The notes beneath the pieces were generated by a model. That model saw only the letters and a program-made list of their open reading frames with translations. It had not been told where the DNA came from and ran no database searches. A DNA stretch of 64,000 bases from Candidatus Eiseniibacteriota bacterium (GTDB taxonomy: Bacteria; Eisenbacteria; RBG-16-71-46; SZUA-252): the NCBI GenBank assembly GCA_003235575.1, contig QJVW01000011.1, forward strand, positions 1-64,000, read 5' to 3'. Of the stretch, positions 1 through 7,436 are shown in pieces; positions within the stretch are counted from its first letter, which is position 1, and the number at the start of each line of letters is the position of its first letter. Both the position numbers and the translations under genes were made by a program.

Positions 1-1
1 C

Positions 2-1204
2 CGTGAACTTCGCCGCGAGCACGCGGCGCTGACCGAGCAGCTCCATCGGGCCGACCTGGAGCAGGCCGAGGCCAGCGGCGACATGCGCCGGCTCGCCGAG
101 CGCACATGGAACGAATATGAAGTCGAACTCGCTTCGTACGTCGCGCCCACCAGCGTCCCGGAGCAGGGCGCGGCGGGAGCCCTTGCCGAAATCGAGGAAG
201 ACGTTCCGGAAGAGGGGGAGGAGTCCACGCCGCCCTCCGACGAGGCGCGGGTTCCCGACGAAGTCATCGTCGATCGCGACGGGGAAGCCGCGGATCGCCC
301 CGAGGGCGACGGCGACGGCGACGGCGCCGACGCCGACGCGGGCGAGGAGTCGGCGGCCACCGCGCCCGGCGCGCCGCTCGGTCCGGGCGCCGGCGAGGGG
401 GAGCGCCGCGAGCGACTCCGCATTCTTCAGGAGAAGCTGCGCGGGCTGGGCCCCGTCAACCTGCTCGCGGTGCAGGACTACGAAGAGCGCCGGCAGCGGC
501 TCGCGTTCCTGACCGGACAGCGCAAGGACCTGGACGACGCGCGGCAGCAGTTGCTCGAGGCGATCGACAAGATCAATCAGAGCGCCTCGGAGCTCTTCAA
601 GACCACGTTCCACCAGGTGAATCTCAACTTCCAAAAGGTCTTCACGATGCTGTTCGAGGGGGGCGAGTGCTCGCTCCTCTTGACCGGCGACGACCCGCTC
701 GAGGCGGAAATCGAGATCCTGGCCCGGCCGCGCGGGAAGAAGCCGCAGTCGATCTCGCTGCTGTCCGGCGGCGAGAAGGCGCTCACGGCCATCGCGCTCC
801 TCTTCGCCATCTACCTCGTGAAGCCCAGCCCCTTCTGCATCCTCGACGAGGTCGACGCGCCCCTGGACGATGCGAACGTGGAGCGATTCGTCCGGCTCCT
901 GCGCGATTTCAGCGAGAAGACCCAGTTCATCGTCGTGACGCACAACAAGAAGACGATGGAAGTGGCCGACTGCCTCTACGGCGTCACGATGCAGGAACCG
1001 GGCGTGTCGAAGCTCGTGTCCGTCCGCTGGAATCGGGAGCGGCCCGCGGAGATCGAGTCGGTGGCGATCTCCCAGGAGCCGGAGGCCGAGGAACCGCCGT
1101 CGCCGACCTCCGAGGACGATGCCGAGGGCGAGCCGGTCGGCGCGACCGCGGACGCCGCGGCGCCGCCTCAGGGCGGCGGAACGTCGGACGACCAAGCCGG
1201 ATAG
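2..1204 (+). CDS. smc: Chromosome segregation protein SMC, C-terminal part (5' end outside window)
   Basis: C-terminal piece of the SMC ATPase, which forms a ring-shaped dimer with kleisin partners to organise and segregate the chromosome. The reading frame is open from the window edge, so the start lies upstream. Visible in order: the end of a coiled coil, a long acidic linker (about nt 147-410), the conserved GLGPVNLLA segment, a second coiled coil, then the ATP-binding head with the signature LLSGGEKALTAIALLFA and the Walker B stretch FCILDEVDAPLDD, followed by the switch VVTHNKKTME. The tail after the head is again acidic and low-complexity. The linker, rich in Glu/Asp and with a DGDG/ADAD run, is not a usual part of SMC at this position. 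ftsY follows after 33 bp, a common smc-ftsY neighbourhood. Confidence 0.95.
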   Translation, partial: RELRREHAALTEQLHRADLEQAEASGDMRRLAERTWNEYEVELASYVAPTSVPEQGAAGALAEIEEDVPEEGEESTPPSDEARVPDEVIVDRDGEAADRPEGDGDGDGADADAGEESAATAPGAPLGPGAGEGERRERLRILQEKLRGLGPVNLLAVQDYEERRQRLAFLTGQRKDLDDARQQLLEAIDKINQSASELFKTTFHQVNLNFQKVFTMLFEGGECSLLLTGDDPLEAEIEILARPRGKKPQSISLLSGGEKALTAIALLFAIYLVKPSPFCILDEVDAPLDDANVERFVRLLRDFSEKTQFIVVTHNKKTMEVADCLYGVTMQEPGVSKLVSVRWNRERPAEIESVAISQEPEAEEPPSPTSEDDAEGEPVGATADAAAPPQGGGTSDDQAG

Positions 1205-1237
1205 TCGGCGCGCCCCCGGCGCGCGGCCCCGCCCCCC

Positions 1238-2167
1238 GTGTCCTTCTTCAAGAAGATTTCCGAGGGCCTCCGGAAGACCCGCGAGGCGATCGCGGGGCAG
1301 GTCGTCTCGGTCTTTCGTCCCGGCCGCGAGCTCGACGACGAGGACTTCCAGCACCTGGAGGCGGCGCTCCTGCGCGCGGACGTGGGGCCCGAGGCGACCG
1401 ATCGCCTCCTCGCGGCCGTGCGGGCGACGCTCAAGGACGCCGCCTACGAAGGGACGCCGGCCGACGCGCTGCGCGACGCGGTCGCATCCCTCCTGGGCGA
1501 GGCCGGCGCCGCCCGTCCCGCGGCCGACTCCTCCGAGAGGCCGTTCGTGACCCTGGTGGTGGGCGTGAACGGAACGGGCAAGACCACCACGATCGCGAAA
1601 TTGGCGCATCACTACGTCCGTGCGGGCGAGACCGTGCTCCTGGTCGCCTGCGACACGTTCCGCGCCGCCGCGGCCGATCAGCTGGAGGTCTGGGCGAAGC
1701 GCGTCGGCGCTTCGATCCACCGCCAGCAGGAGGGCGCGGACCCCGCGGCGGTCGCGTACGACGGCGTGGCGACGGCGAAGGCGCGTCGCGTCGACCGCGT
1801 TCTCGTCGACACCGCGGGCCGGCTCCACGTGAAGGCCAATCTCATGGCGGAATTGGAAAAGATCCGCCGCGTGATCGGAAAGGTGATCCCCGAAGCCCCG
1901 CACGAAACGCTGCTCGTCCTCGACGCGACCACCGGACAGAACGGCGTGATGCAGGCGCGCGAATTCGACAAGGCGCTGGGCCTGTCCAGCCTCGCGCTCA
2001 CGAAATTGGACGGAACGGCGAAGGGGGGCGTGGTGCTGGCCATCGCCGCGACGATGCGCCTTCCCCTGGGGTGGGTCGGGGTCGGGGAAGGGATGGAGGA
2101 TCTCATTCCCTTCGAACCGGCCGAGTATGCGCGGGCGCTGGTCGAGGACGTTCCCCCGCCCGCCTAG
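1238..2167 (+). CDS. ftsY: Signal recognition particle receptor FtsY
   Basis: SRP receptor GTPase that docks ribosome-nascent chain-SRP complexes at the membrane for insertion through SecYEG. At 309 residues it has the compact NG form, without the long acidic A domain of E. coli FtsY; the N-terminus MSFFKKISEGLRKTR is the usual membrane-targeting helix. The N domain spans about residues 20-90. The G domain shows GVNGTGKTTTIAKLA (P-loop, about 108-122), the DTFRAAA segment, DTAGR (G3) and TKLDGTAKGG (G4 and following). The GTG start is chosen because it gives exactly this N-terminal helix. It is the last gene of the smc-ftsY pair and is followed convergently by the diguanylate cyclase gene. 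Confidence 0.97.
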   Translation: MSFFKKISEGLRKTREAIAGQVVSVFRPGRELDDEDFQHLEAALLRADVGPEATDRLLAAVRATLKDAAYEGTPADALRDAVASLLGEAGAARPAADSSERPFVTLVVGVNGTGKTTTIAKLAHHYVRAGETVLLVACDTFRAAAADQLEVWAKRVGASIHRQQEGADPAAVAYDGVATAKARRVDRVLVDTAGRLHVKANLMAELEKIRRVIGKVIPEAPHETLLVLDATTGQNGVMQAREFDKALGLSSLALTKLDGTAKGGVVLAIAATMRLPLGWVGVGEGMEDLIPFEPAEYARALVEDVPPPA

Positions 2168-2218
2168 CGCGCTTCCGGAGACGCCGGGGCTCGCCCGCAG
2201 GGGAAGGCGCCGGCCCTG

Positions 2219-3670
2219 CTATTCCTTCCCGAAACTGACCTGGTTCTTCCCGCGATCCTTCGAGAGGCGAAGGTTCATGTTGGCGCGCGTCCAGAGGTCA
2301 TGGGCGGTCTTGTCGCGGCCGGCGCGGTCGAGCCCCCGCGAGCGATCCATCTGAAGCGATACGTCGCCCGGGAACATGGCGCCTCCCATGCTGAGCGTGA
2401 CGCGGATCGCGTTTTCCCGGCCGTCCAGGCCCGGCACGACGATCGCGAGGTTCTGCGCCTTGACGCGAAGCCGCTCGCAGATTTCCTTGGCCTCGCTTCG
2501 CTCGGTTTCCGGGCTCAGGATGATCGCGAACTCCTCGCCGCCCCATCGCGCCACGGTGTCGAACGGGCGGAGGCTGGTGGAGAGGGTTTGGGAGATCTCC
2601 CGCAGGACGACGTTGCCCGCCTCGTAGCCGTAGGTGTCGTTCACCCGCTTGAAGTCGTCGATGTCGGCGATGACCAGCGCCATCGGTCGGCTTTCCCGGT
2701 AGGCGCGGGCCAGCTCGTGGTCGAGCTGTCGGCCGAAGTAGGGGCGATTGTAGATGCCCGTCAGCTCGTCGATCATGACGAGCATTCCCAGCTTCTTCAG
2801 CGTGCTGAGGAGATCCGTGGCGTGCTCGCCGACGACCGTGAGGATCCCGACGCGCTCGTCGGTGAAGAAGAGCGGCTCCTTGCTCCACGCCTCGAGGACG
2901 AACAGGAAGGGCGATCCGGGCTCTCCGACGCGCGCCATGGCCATCGAACGGTAGGGACCGGCGTTGCCCGACGGCTCGTAGGGGGCGACGGCCAAATGCA
3001 TCGTGGCGTCCATCGCCTCCGCGTCCACCATCGCGCGGACGAAGCCCTTCTCGGAAAGGTCCTCCACGTAGAGGGGCAGCGCCCGTTTGGCTACCCACGC
3101 TTCCGCCAGGGCGCGATTCCAGGGGGCGCCCTCGCTCACGGGCTGCACGTACCGGGCCTCGTCCAAGCCCCGCTCCAGAGAGTAGAGGCGTGCCTCATCG
3201 CATCCGAGCACGTCCCGCGCCGACGTGAGGATCGTCCGGAGAATGTCTCCGACGTCGGTCTGCAGGTACTCCGCGTTCCGCTCGTCCCGCGTGAAGAGCT
3301 TCCGCTCGACGGAAATCAGGTGCGAGAGGCTTCGGTAGAGAAGCCGGCTCCGCGCGTGCCAGTGCGGGCGCGTCGCCTTCGCCAGCGTTTCCGGCGGGGG
3401 CGACGCCGAGGCTGGAAGCAGGAACGACTCGCCCGACTGGGGCACGCGGTAGCGCACATAGGGTTTTCCGTCGCGGAGAAAGCGGTCGACGTACTCGAGC
3501 ACGCCCGCATCCCGCATTCGCTCAGCGAGTTCGAACGCCAATTCTTCGCGCCGGGGCTCGCTCAGACCGGAAAGCGTAAGCTCGATTTGACGTTGGCGCT
3601 CGGAGGGTAGCGCCTCGTGCAGCCAGAGCGATGAAAGGAAGGCCGTTTGGATGCGGCTGGTCTCGTTCAT
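2219..3670 (-). CDS. GAF-GGDEF diguanylate cyclase
   Basis: Predicted synthase of the second messenger c-di-GMP from two GTP. The 483-residue protein has an N-terminal region of unknown type (1-130), a GAF-like sensor region (about 130-300, including the DEARLYSLERGLDEARYV stretch) and a C-terminal GGDEF domain (about 310-480). The active-site motif is WGGEEF, so it should be catalytic, and an RPFD inhibitory I-site lies five residues before it, so product feedback is expected. The end of the domain is slightly unusual, with an insertion around SRGLDRAGRDKTAHDLW before the last helix. No membrane segment is seen, so it is probably cytoplasmic. An extended -10 element lies about 50 bp upstream on the minus strand. 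The signal sensed by the GAF part cannot be told from sequence. Confidence 0.93.
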   Translation of the reverse strand: MNETSRIQTAFLSSLWLHEALPSERQRQIELTLSGLSEPRREELAFELAERMRDAGVLEYVDRFLRDGKPYVRYRVPQSGESFLLPASASPPPETLAKATRPHWHARSRLLYRSLSHLISVERKLFTRDERNAEYLQTDVGDILRTILTSARDVLGCDEARLYSLERGLDEARYVQPVSEGAPWNRALAEAWVAKRALPLYVEDLSEKGFVRAMVDAEAMDATMHLAVAPYEPSGNAGPYRSMAMARVGEPGSPFLFVLEAWSKEPLFFTDERVGILTVVGEHATDLLSTLKKLGMLVMIDELTGIYNRPYFGRQLDHELARAYRESRPMALVIADIDDFKRVNDTYGYEAGNVVLREISQTLSTSLRPFDTVARWGGEEFAIILSPETERSEAKEICERLRVKAQNLAIVVPGLDGRENAIRVTLSMGGAMFPGDVSLQMDRSRGLDRAGRDKTAHDLWTRANMNLRLSKDRGKNQVSFGKE

Positions 3671-3721
3671 TCCCTCGGACTCGGGTGCGGGGCGCGGATG
3701 GATGGGAACGATACGGCAACA

Positions 3722-3730
3722 AGTATACCA
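3722..3730 (-). promoter_or_regulatory. Extended -10 promoter of the diguanylate cyclase gene
   Basis: On the minus strand this reads TGGTATACT, a TGn-extended -10 with five of six matches to TATAAT. No -35 of the TTG type is found 16-18 bp upstream, as is allowed for extended -10 promoters. A start near 3715 would give a leader of about 45 nt. Confidence 0.45.
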
Positions 3731-3791
3731 TGACGGACCCCTCGGATGCCCGCCTCGCGTGGCCGCAAGTCGCGCTAAGGCACGATTGGAC

Positions 3792-3820
3792 TTGCATTTC
3801 CCATATCGATGTGCTAGCGT
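3792..3820 (+). promoter_or_regulatory. Putative sigma-70 type promoter TTGCAT-N17-TAGCGT
   Basis: TTGCAT and TAGCGT are separated by exactly 17 bp and fit the TTG/TAGNNT pattern repeated across the window. The nearest plus-strand gene starts about 250 nt after the expected start site, so the transcript would have a long leader or carry an unrecognised small gene. Confidence 0.45.
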
Positions 3821-4077
3821 TTAGCACGGTAGCCGGAGTGCCTGCCCACGGAAAGGGTGCGCGTGGCTCTCACAATTCTCGCCCAAACGAAATCGTCCCC
3901 CAATCCCTCGAGGGATGCGCGTAGGCCCATCTCCCAGCCGTCTGCGCGAACCCATTGCCGTGTAACTATCTCCGGAATCGGAGCACGAGTGAACCATCGA
4001 TTGGAATGGATACTGTTTCCGCGCCTACCCCAAGTCGCGGGATTCGTAACACAAGCCGGAGACGTGGAGGCTGTCTC

Positions 4078-4383
4078 ATGGTAGGACCACGAGGACGTCA
4101 TCCTTGGATCCTGCGCATGGCACTCCTGTTCGGTCTCCTGGGGGCGCTCTGGATCTCGACGCCGAGCACCGTGCTCGCGAAACCGTTCCCGACCGAACCG
4201 GGTCCCACGGAATCCGGGGATCCGACGGCGGACGACGTTCCGAGCCCGACCCCGAAGCCGAAGGGACATGCTCCTCAGCTGCGCAGCGCGGTGCAGGAAA
4301 CGAACGTACGGACAGGCGACACGGTAGTCCGCATTCCATGGCGGACGTACCTGCGGCTCCTGATGCCCTTCCGGGTCTGGTAG
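4078..4383 (+). CDS. Small secreted protein of unknown function
   Basis: A 101-residue protein that I do not recognise. Residues 1-34 look like a signal peptide: a basic start (MVGPRGRHP), a hydrophobic core (MALLFGLLGALWI) and a probable cleavage site after STVLA. The mature part begins with a Pro/Thr/Glu/Asp-rich stretch (about 36-60) and ends in a basic/aromatic tail, IPWRTYLRLLMPFRVW. The ATG is preceded by GGAG about 9 nt upstream. The gene sits 67 bp before a TPR-containing regulator; a small exported peptide next to a TPR regulator resembles the layout of peptide-signalling pairs, but that is only a suggestion. It could equally be an envelope protein without regulatory role. Confidence 0.6.
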   Translation: MVGPRGRHPWILRMALLFGLLGALWISTPSTVLAKPFPTEPGPTESGDPTADDVPSPTPKPKGHAPQLRSAVQETNVRTGDTVVRIPWRTYLRLLMPFRVW

Positions 4384-4386
4384 CCG

Positions 4387-4415
4387 TTCGACGCAACGAT
4401 AGGGAGAGCTAGGCT
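4387..4415 (+). promoter_or_regulatory. Putative promoter TTCGAC-N17-TAGGCT of the TPR-AAA+ regulator
   Basis: TTCGAC and TAGGCT with 17 bp spacing, directly after the small secreted protein gene. The expected start site (about 4422) falls at the foot of a strong hairpin just before the ATG. Confidence 0.5.
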
Positions 4416-4440
4416 CCGGGGCGGCTGCGGGCCGCCCCGG
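4416..4440 (+). promoter_or_regulatory. Perfect 10-bp GC hairpin before the regulator start codon
   Basis: CCGGGGCGGC and GCCGCCCCGG form a perfect 10-bp stem with a 5-nt loop (4426-4430), ending 10 nt before the ATG at 4451. No T-run follows, so it is a poor intrinsic terminator. It may cap the leader, block the ribosome site or insulate the upstream gene. Confidence 0.55.
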
Positions 4441-4450
4441 GAACTCGACC

Positions 4451-6769
4451 ATGCCGGAATCGCGCCAACCAAATACCGCCGCGGAGGCCCTGCTCGCGCG
4501 CCTGGAGGATTTGCTCGTCCACGCGCGGTTCTCGGACGTTCTCGAGGCGGTCGCCGAGGCAAGCGCCGAGGGTATCGGGGGCGAAGAACTCGCCGTTCCG
4601 CTCCTCCTCGCGCGGTGTCGCGCGCTGTTGGGACTGGGACGCTGGCGGGAGGTGTCGGAGGCGACGGAGCGGAAGCTGGAGGAGCTCTACGCCCTGCAGC
4701 CGGACCAGAAGCGCTCCATCCTCGAGTGCCACATCGCCGCGGGACGGTCCGCATGGCGCCTCGGGCGACCCTCGCGCGCCGAGGAGCATTTCCGCGCCGC
4801 CTACCACATCAGCCGCTGGGACTTCGAAGACACCGGCGGCATGCTCCGCACGCGAAACCTCCTGGGACTCTGCTTCCTCGGCGCCGGCGACCTCCATCGC
4901 GCGGCCGCGGAGTTCGAGCGCGGTCGTCGCGAAGCCGCGGAGGCCGGGCACCATCACGAGGAAGCCGCTTTCGCGCTGAACGGGAGCATCGCGGCGCTGA
5001 AGCTGGGCCACTTCGATCGAGCCGAAGCGGATCTCGATCGCGCGCGCCAGCTCTACGCCGAACGCGGACACTCGCGCGGCAAGGTTCAGGCGCGCTTGGT
5101 CCGCGGCTGGCTCCTGCGCCTTCGCGGCGACCTGCGCGCGTCCGATTGGGAGACGCGCGGGGCGCTTTCGGAAGCGGAGGAGCACGGCTTCGACCGCGAG
5201 CGCGTGATCGCGCTCGAGTATCTCGGCGAGGTCGCAATCGACCGCCACGACAACCAGGCGGCCATCGAGCACCTCGACGAGGCGCTCGGTCTGGCGGAGC
5301 GCCTGGCTCCCGAGGGAGACCTGATTCCCGAGATCTGCCGCCGGGTCGCCGAAGTGCACACCCGCATCGGCGAACCGAATCGCGCGTTGGTCACCTGCGA
5401 ACGCGGCCTCCGCATCGCGCGGAAGATCAACGATCGCTTCGAGGAAGCGGCGACGCACCGCGTCATGGCGTCGGCCCACCTTCTGCTGGGGCACCGCGAG
5501 CGCGCGATTCGCTTGGCGCAGGAAGGCATCCTCGCGCTTCGAAAGCTGGACGCGGGACACGAACTGCTGCGGCTCCTGACCTGGACGGGCGAGGCATTGC
5601 TCGCGGGGGGAGACGCCGAGGACCGCCGGCAGGCGCGCGACTTCCTGTGGGAGGCCCGCAGCCTCTCCATGTCGATGGGACTCGACGCCTGGATCGCGCG
5701 CGTCGAAAAGGTGCTCGGGGTCGAACTGCATGCCCTCCCGATCGGAAACGCCCCGTACGTGGAGGCGGGCGAGGCGCTTCCGCCGGGGGCGGATCCGCGC
5801 GCCTTCCGCTACGGCATCGTCACGGGCGATGCGCGCATCGCGGAGCTGCTGCGCATCGTGGAGCGCGCGGCCAACAGCCGGCTGCCGATCCTGATCCTGG
5901 GTGAGAGCGGCGTCGGCAAGGAACTCCTGGCCCGGGCCGCGCATGCGACCAGCGATCGCCGCACCGGCGTGTTCGTGGTCAGCCATTGCGCCGCGCTCCC
6001 GGAAGGGCGTCTCGACGTCGAGCTCTTCGGTGAGGAGTCCGAGGTCGGCACGGCGGGGCGGAACGTGCGTCCAGGGCTGTTCGAAGCCGCGGACCGCGGC
6101 GTGATCTTCCTCGACGAGGTGAGCGAGCTCCTGAGCGGAGCCCAGGCGAAGCTGCTCCGGGTCATCGAGAACGGGGAGTTGCGCCGCGTCGGCGCGGTCG
6201 CGCTCCAGCAGGTGGACGTTCGCGTGATCGCGGCCTCCACGCGTGACGTTCCCGTGCTGGTTCGCCGCGGCCTCTTCCGGGACGATCTGTACTACCGTTT
6301 GAACGGCATTCGCCTCGAAATCCCGCCGCTCCGCGACCGTCCGGGAGATATCCGCCTCATCGGCCAGTATTGGCTCGATCGGATGTGCGAGCAGGCGCAC
6401 AAGCGTCTGCGCCTCACCGAATCCGCCTGGGCGGTGCTGGAAGCCCATGGGTGGCCGGGCAACGTCCGCGAACTGCGGAACGTGCTCGACCGCGTCGTGG
6501 CGCTGGGGCGCGACGGCGACGAGGTCGCGGCCGAGGCGATTCACATTCCGGTCACGGGCACCGGGCGCCGGGGCGCGACGCGCGCGCGCCGGGGAACGAA
6601 GCCGGAGCGCGCCGCCGAACGCGACGCGATCTTGAACGCGCTCCGCGCGCACAACGGGAACCAGTCCGAGGCCGCCCGCAGTTTGGACGGCATGAAGCGG
6701 ACGACCTTCCTCTACAAGATCAAGAAGCACGACATCAAGCCCGAGGAATACGGCCCCACGGACCGGTAG
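4451..6769 (+). CDS. TPR-AAA+-Fis transcription regulator without the GAFTGA loop
   Basis: A 772-residue regulator of the bacterial enhancer-binding protein fold. Residues 1 to about 430 are TPR-like helical repeats (many A/L/G-rich 34-residue units) in place of a receiver domain. The AAA+ domain spans about 455-690, with Walker A GESGVGKE near 483, Walker B VIFLDEV near 550 and the arginine-finger region FRDDLYYRLNGI. A Fis-type helix-turn-helix (GNQSEAARSLDGMKRTTFLYKIKK) closes the protein. Where family members carry GAFTGA, the loop that contacts sigma-54, this protein reads EESEVGTAGRN, so normal sigma-54 activation is unlikely. It may act on sigma-70 promoters or as a repressor, like other GAFTGA-less members. 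The TPR part probably senses a protein or peptide. Confidence 0.88.
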   Translation: MPESRQPNTAAEALLARLEDLLVHARFSDVLEAVAEASAEGIGGEELAVPLLLARCRALLGLGRWREVSEATERKLEELYALQPDQKRSILECHIAAGRSAWRLGRPSRAEEHFRAAYHISRWDFEDTGGMLRTRNLLGLCFLGAGDLHRAAAEFERGRREAAEAGHHHEEAAFALNGSIAALKLGHFDRAEADLDRARQLYAERGHSRGKVQARLVRGWLLRLRGDLRASDWETRGALSEAEEHGFDRERVIALEYLGEVAIDRHDNQAAIEHLDEALGLAERLAPEGDLIPEICRRVAEVHTRIGEPNRALVTCERGLRIARKINDRFEEAATHRVMASAHLLLGHRERAIRLAQEGILALRKLDAGHELLRLLTWTGEALLAGGDAEDRRQARDFLWEARSLSMSMGLDAWIARVEKVLGVELHALPIGNAPYVEAGEALPPGADPRAFRYGIVTGDARIAELLRIVERAANSRLPILILGESGVGKELLARAAHATSDRRTGVFVVSHCAALPEGRLDVELFGEESEVGTAGRNVRPGLFEAADRGVIFLDEVSELLSGAQAKLLRVIENGELRRVGAVALQQVDVRVIAASTRDVPVLVRRGLFRDDLYYRLNGIRLEIPPLRDRPGDIRLIGQYWLDRMCEQAHKRLRLTESAWAVLEAHGWPGNVRELRNVLDRVVALGRDGDEVAAEAIHIPVTGTGRRGATRARRGTKPERAAERDAILNALRAHNGNQSEAARSLDGMKRTTFLYKIKKHDIKPEEYGPTDR

Positions 6770-6822
6770 CCTTTCTCGCGGCGCTCCCCGCCGTCGCGGG
6801 GCGAATGCATCCACCACCCACC

Positions 6823-6851
6823 TTGACCGAACCGCTGCCTGTTGTTATCGT
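6823..6851 (+). promoter_or_regulatory. Putative promoter TTGACC-N17-TATCGT upstream of nuoI
   Basis: TTGACC and TATCGT are 17 bp apart, about 100 bp before the nuoI start codon. Confidence 0.5.
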
Positions 6852-6954
6852 TCCCCCGCGTCCCTATGCCTAACGGGCGCATCCCGAGGCACTTAGACGG
6901 CGAGTCCCGGTCACCCCGAGGCCGACGCCGTGCGACCCTCCCGAGGAGCAACGC

Positions 6955-7410
6955 ATGGTCCAGGAGTTGATGAAGGGTCTCTCCATCACGCTGTCGCATT
7001 TTTTCAAGAAGCCGGTCACGCTGAAGTACCCGGAAGTGCGGATGCCGATGTATCCGCGCTATCGCGGCCTGCACGAACTCCACCGTTATGCCAACGGCCT
7101 GGAGCGCTGCGTCTGCTGCGGCCTGTGCGCCGCGGTTTGCCCCGCCGACGCGATCTACATGGAAGCGGCCGAGAACAGCGGCACCGAGCGCTACTCGGCG
7201 GGGGAGCGATACGCGAAGCGGTACGAGATCGACATGCTGCGCTGCATCTTCTGCGGTTACTGCGAGGAGGCGTGCCCGGAGGACGCCATCTTCCTCGGGC
7301 ACAACTACGAGCTGGCCGACGTCTCGCGCGACGCGTTCGTCTACTCCAAGGAGCAGCTCCTCGTCCCGCTGGGGACGACGCATTCCCCCGGAATCGTCCG
7401 CGGCCGGTGA
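6955..7410 (+). CDS. nuoI: NADH-quinone oxidoreductase subunit I (complex I, 2x[4Fe-4S])
   Basis: Peripheral-arm subunit of complex I that carries clusters N6a and N6b and hands electrons on to NuoB. The 151-residue protein has two ferredoxin motifs, CVCCGLCAAVCPADAI and CIFCGYCEEACPEDAI, and the family N-terminal helix (SHFFKKPVTLKYPE). The length is normal. A GAGGAG ribosome site precedes the ATG by about 9 nt. It is the first complex I gene here but is separated from nuoB by a ZIP transporter gene, an unusual arrangement; in most nuo operons nuoI lies between nuoH and nuoJ. It has its own upstream promoter. Confidence 0.97.
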   Translation: MVQELMKGLSITLSHFFKKPVTLKYPEVRMPMYPRYRGLHELHRYANGLERCVCCGLCAAVCPADAIYMEAAENSGTERYSAGERYAKRYEIDMLRCIFCGYCEEACPEDAIFLGHNYELADVSRDAFVYSKEQLLVPLGTTHSPGIVRGR

Positions 7411-7436
7411 TGCCGCGCCGCGCGGACTGAGCCGCC

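Larger units (their letters stand above)
3671..4077. other. Intergenic region between divergent genes, with a long putative leader
   Basis: About 400 bp without a convincing gene. It holds an extended -10 for the diguanylate cyclase (minus strand, near 3725), a TTGCAT-N17-TAGCGT promoter (plus strand, -10 at 3815) and then about 250 bp before the next start codon. Short open frames inside (for example 3857-4084) show none of the strong third-position GC bias of the neighbouring genes. I see no known riboswitch consensus and no tRNA. Confidence 0.6.

Noticed and set aside
3857-4084. 75-codon frame preceded by GAAAGG, before the small secreted protein gene
   Set aside because: Flat third-position composition, no motif, and overlap with the better-supported start at 4078.
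6786-6801. CCCCGC/GCGGGG hairpin after the TPR-AAA+ gene as a terminator
   Set aside because: No T-run follows and such 6-bp GC palindromes are frequent in this composition, so I do not list it as a terminator.
4409-6817. Long open frame on the minus strand opposite the TPR-AAA+ gene (about 800 codons), and similar ones opposite nuoD-nuoF, bshC, ribBA and the DUF2723 gene
   Set aside because: These are mirror frames forced by the strong third-position GC bias of the real genes. Their translations are Arg/Ala/Gly-rich with no family motifs.
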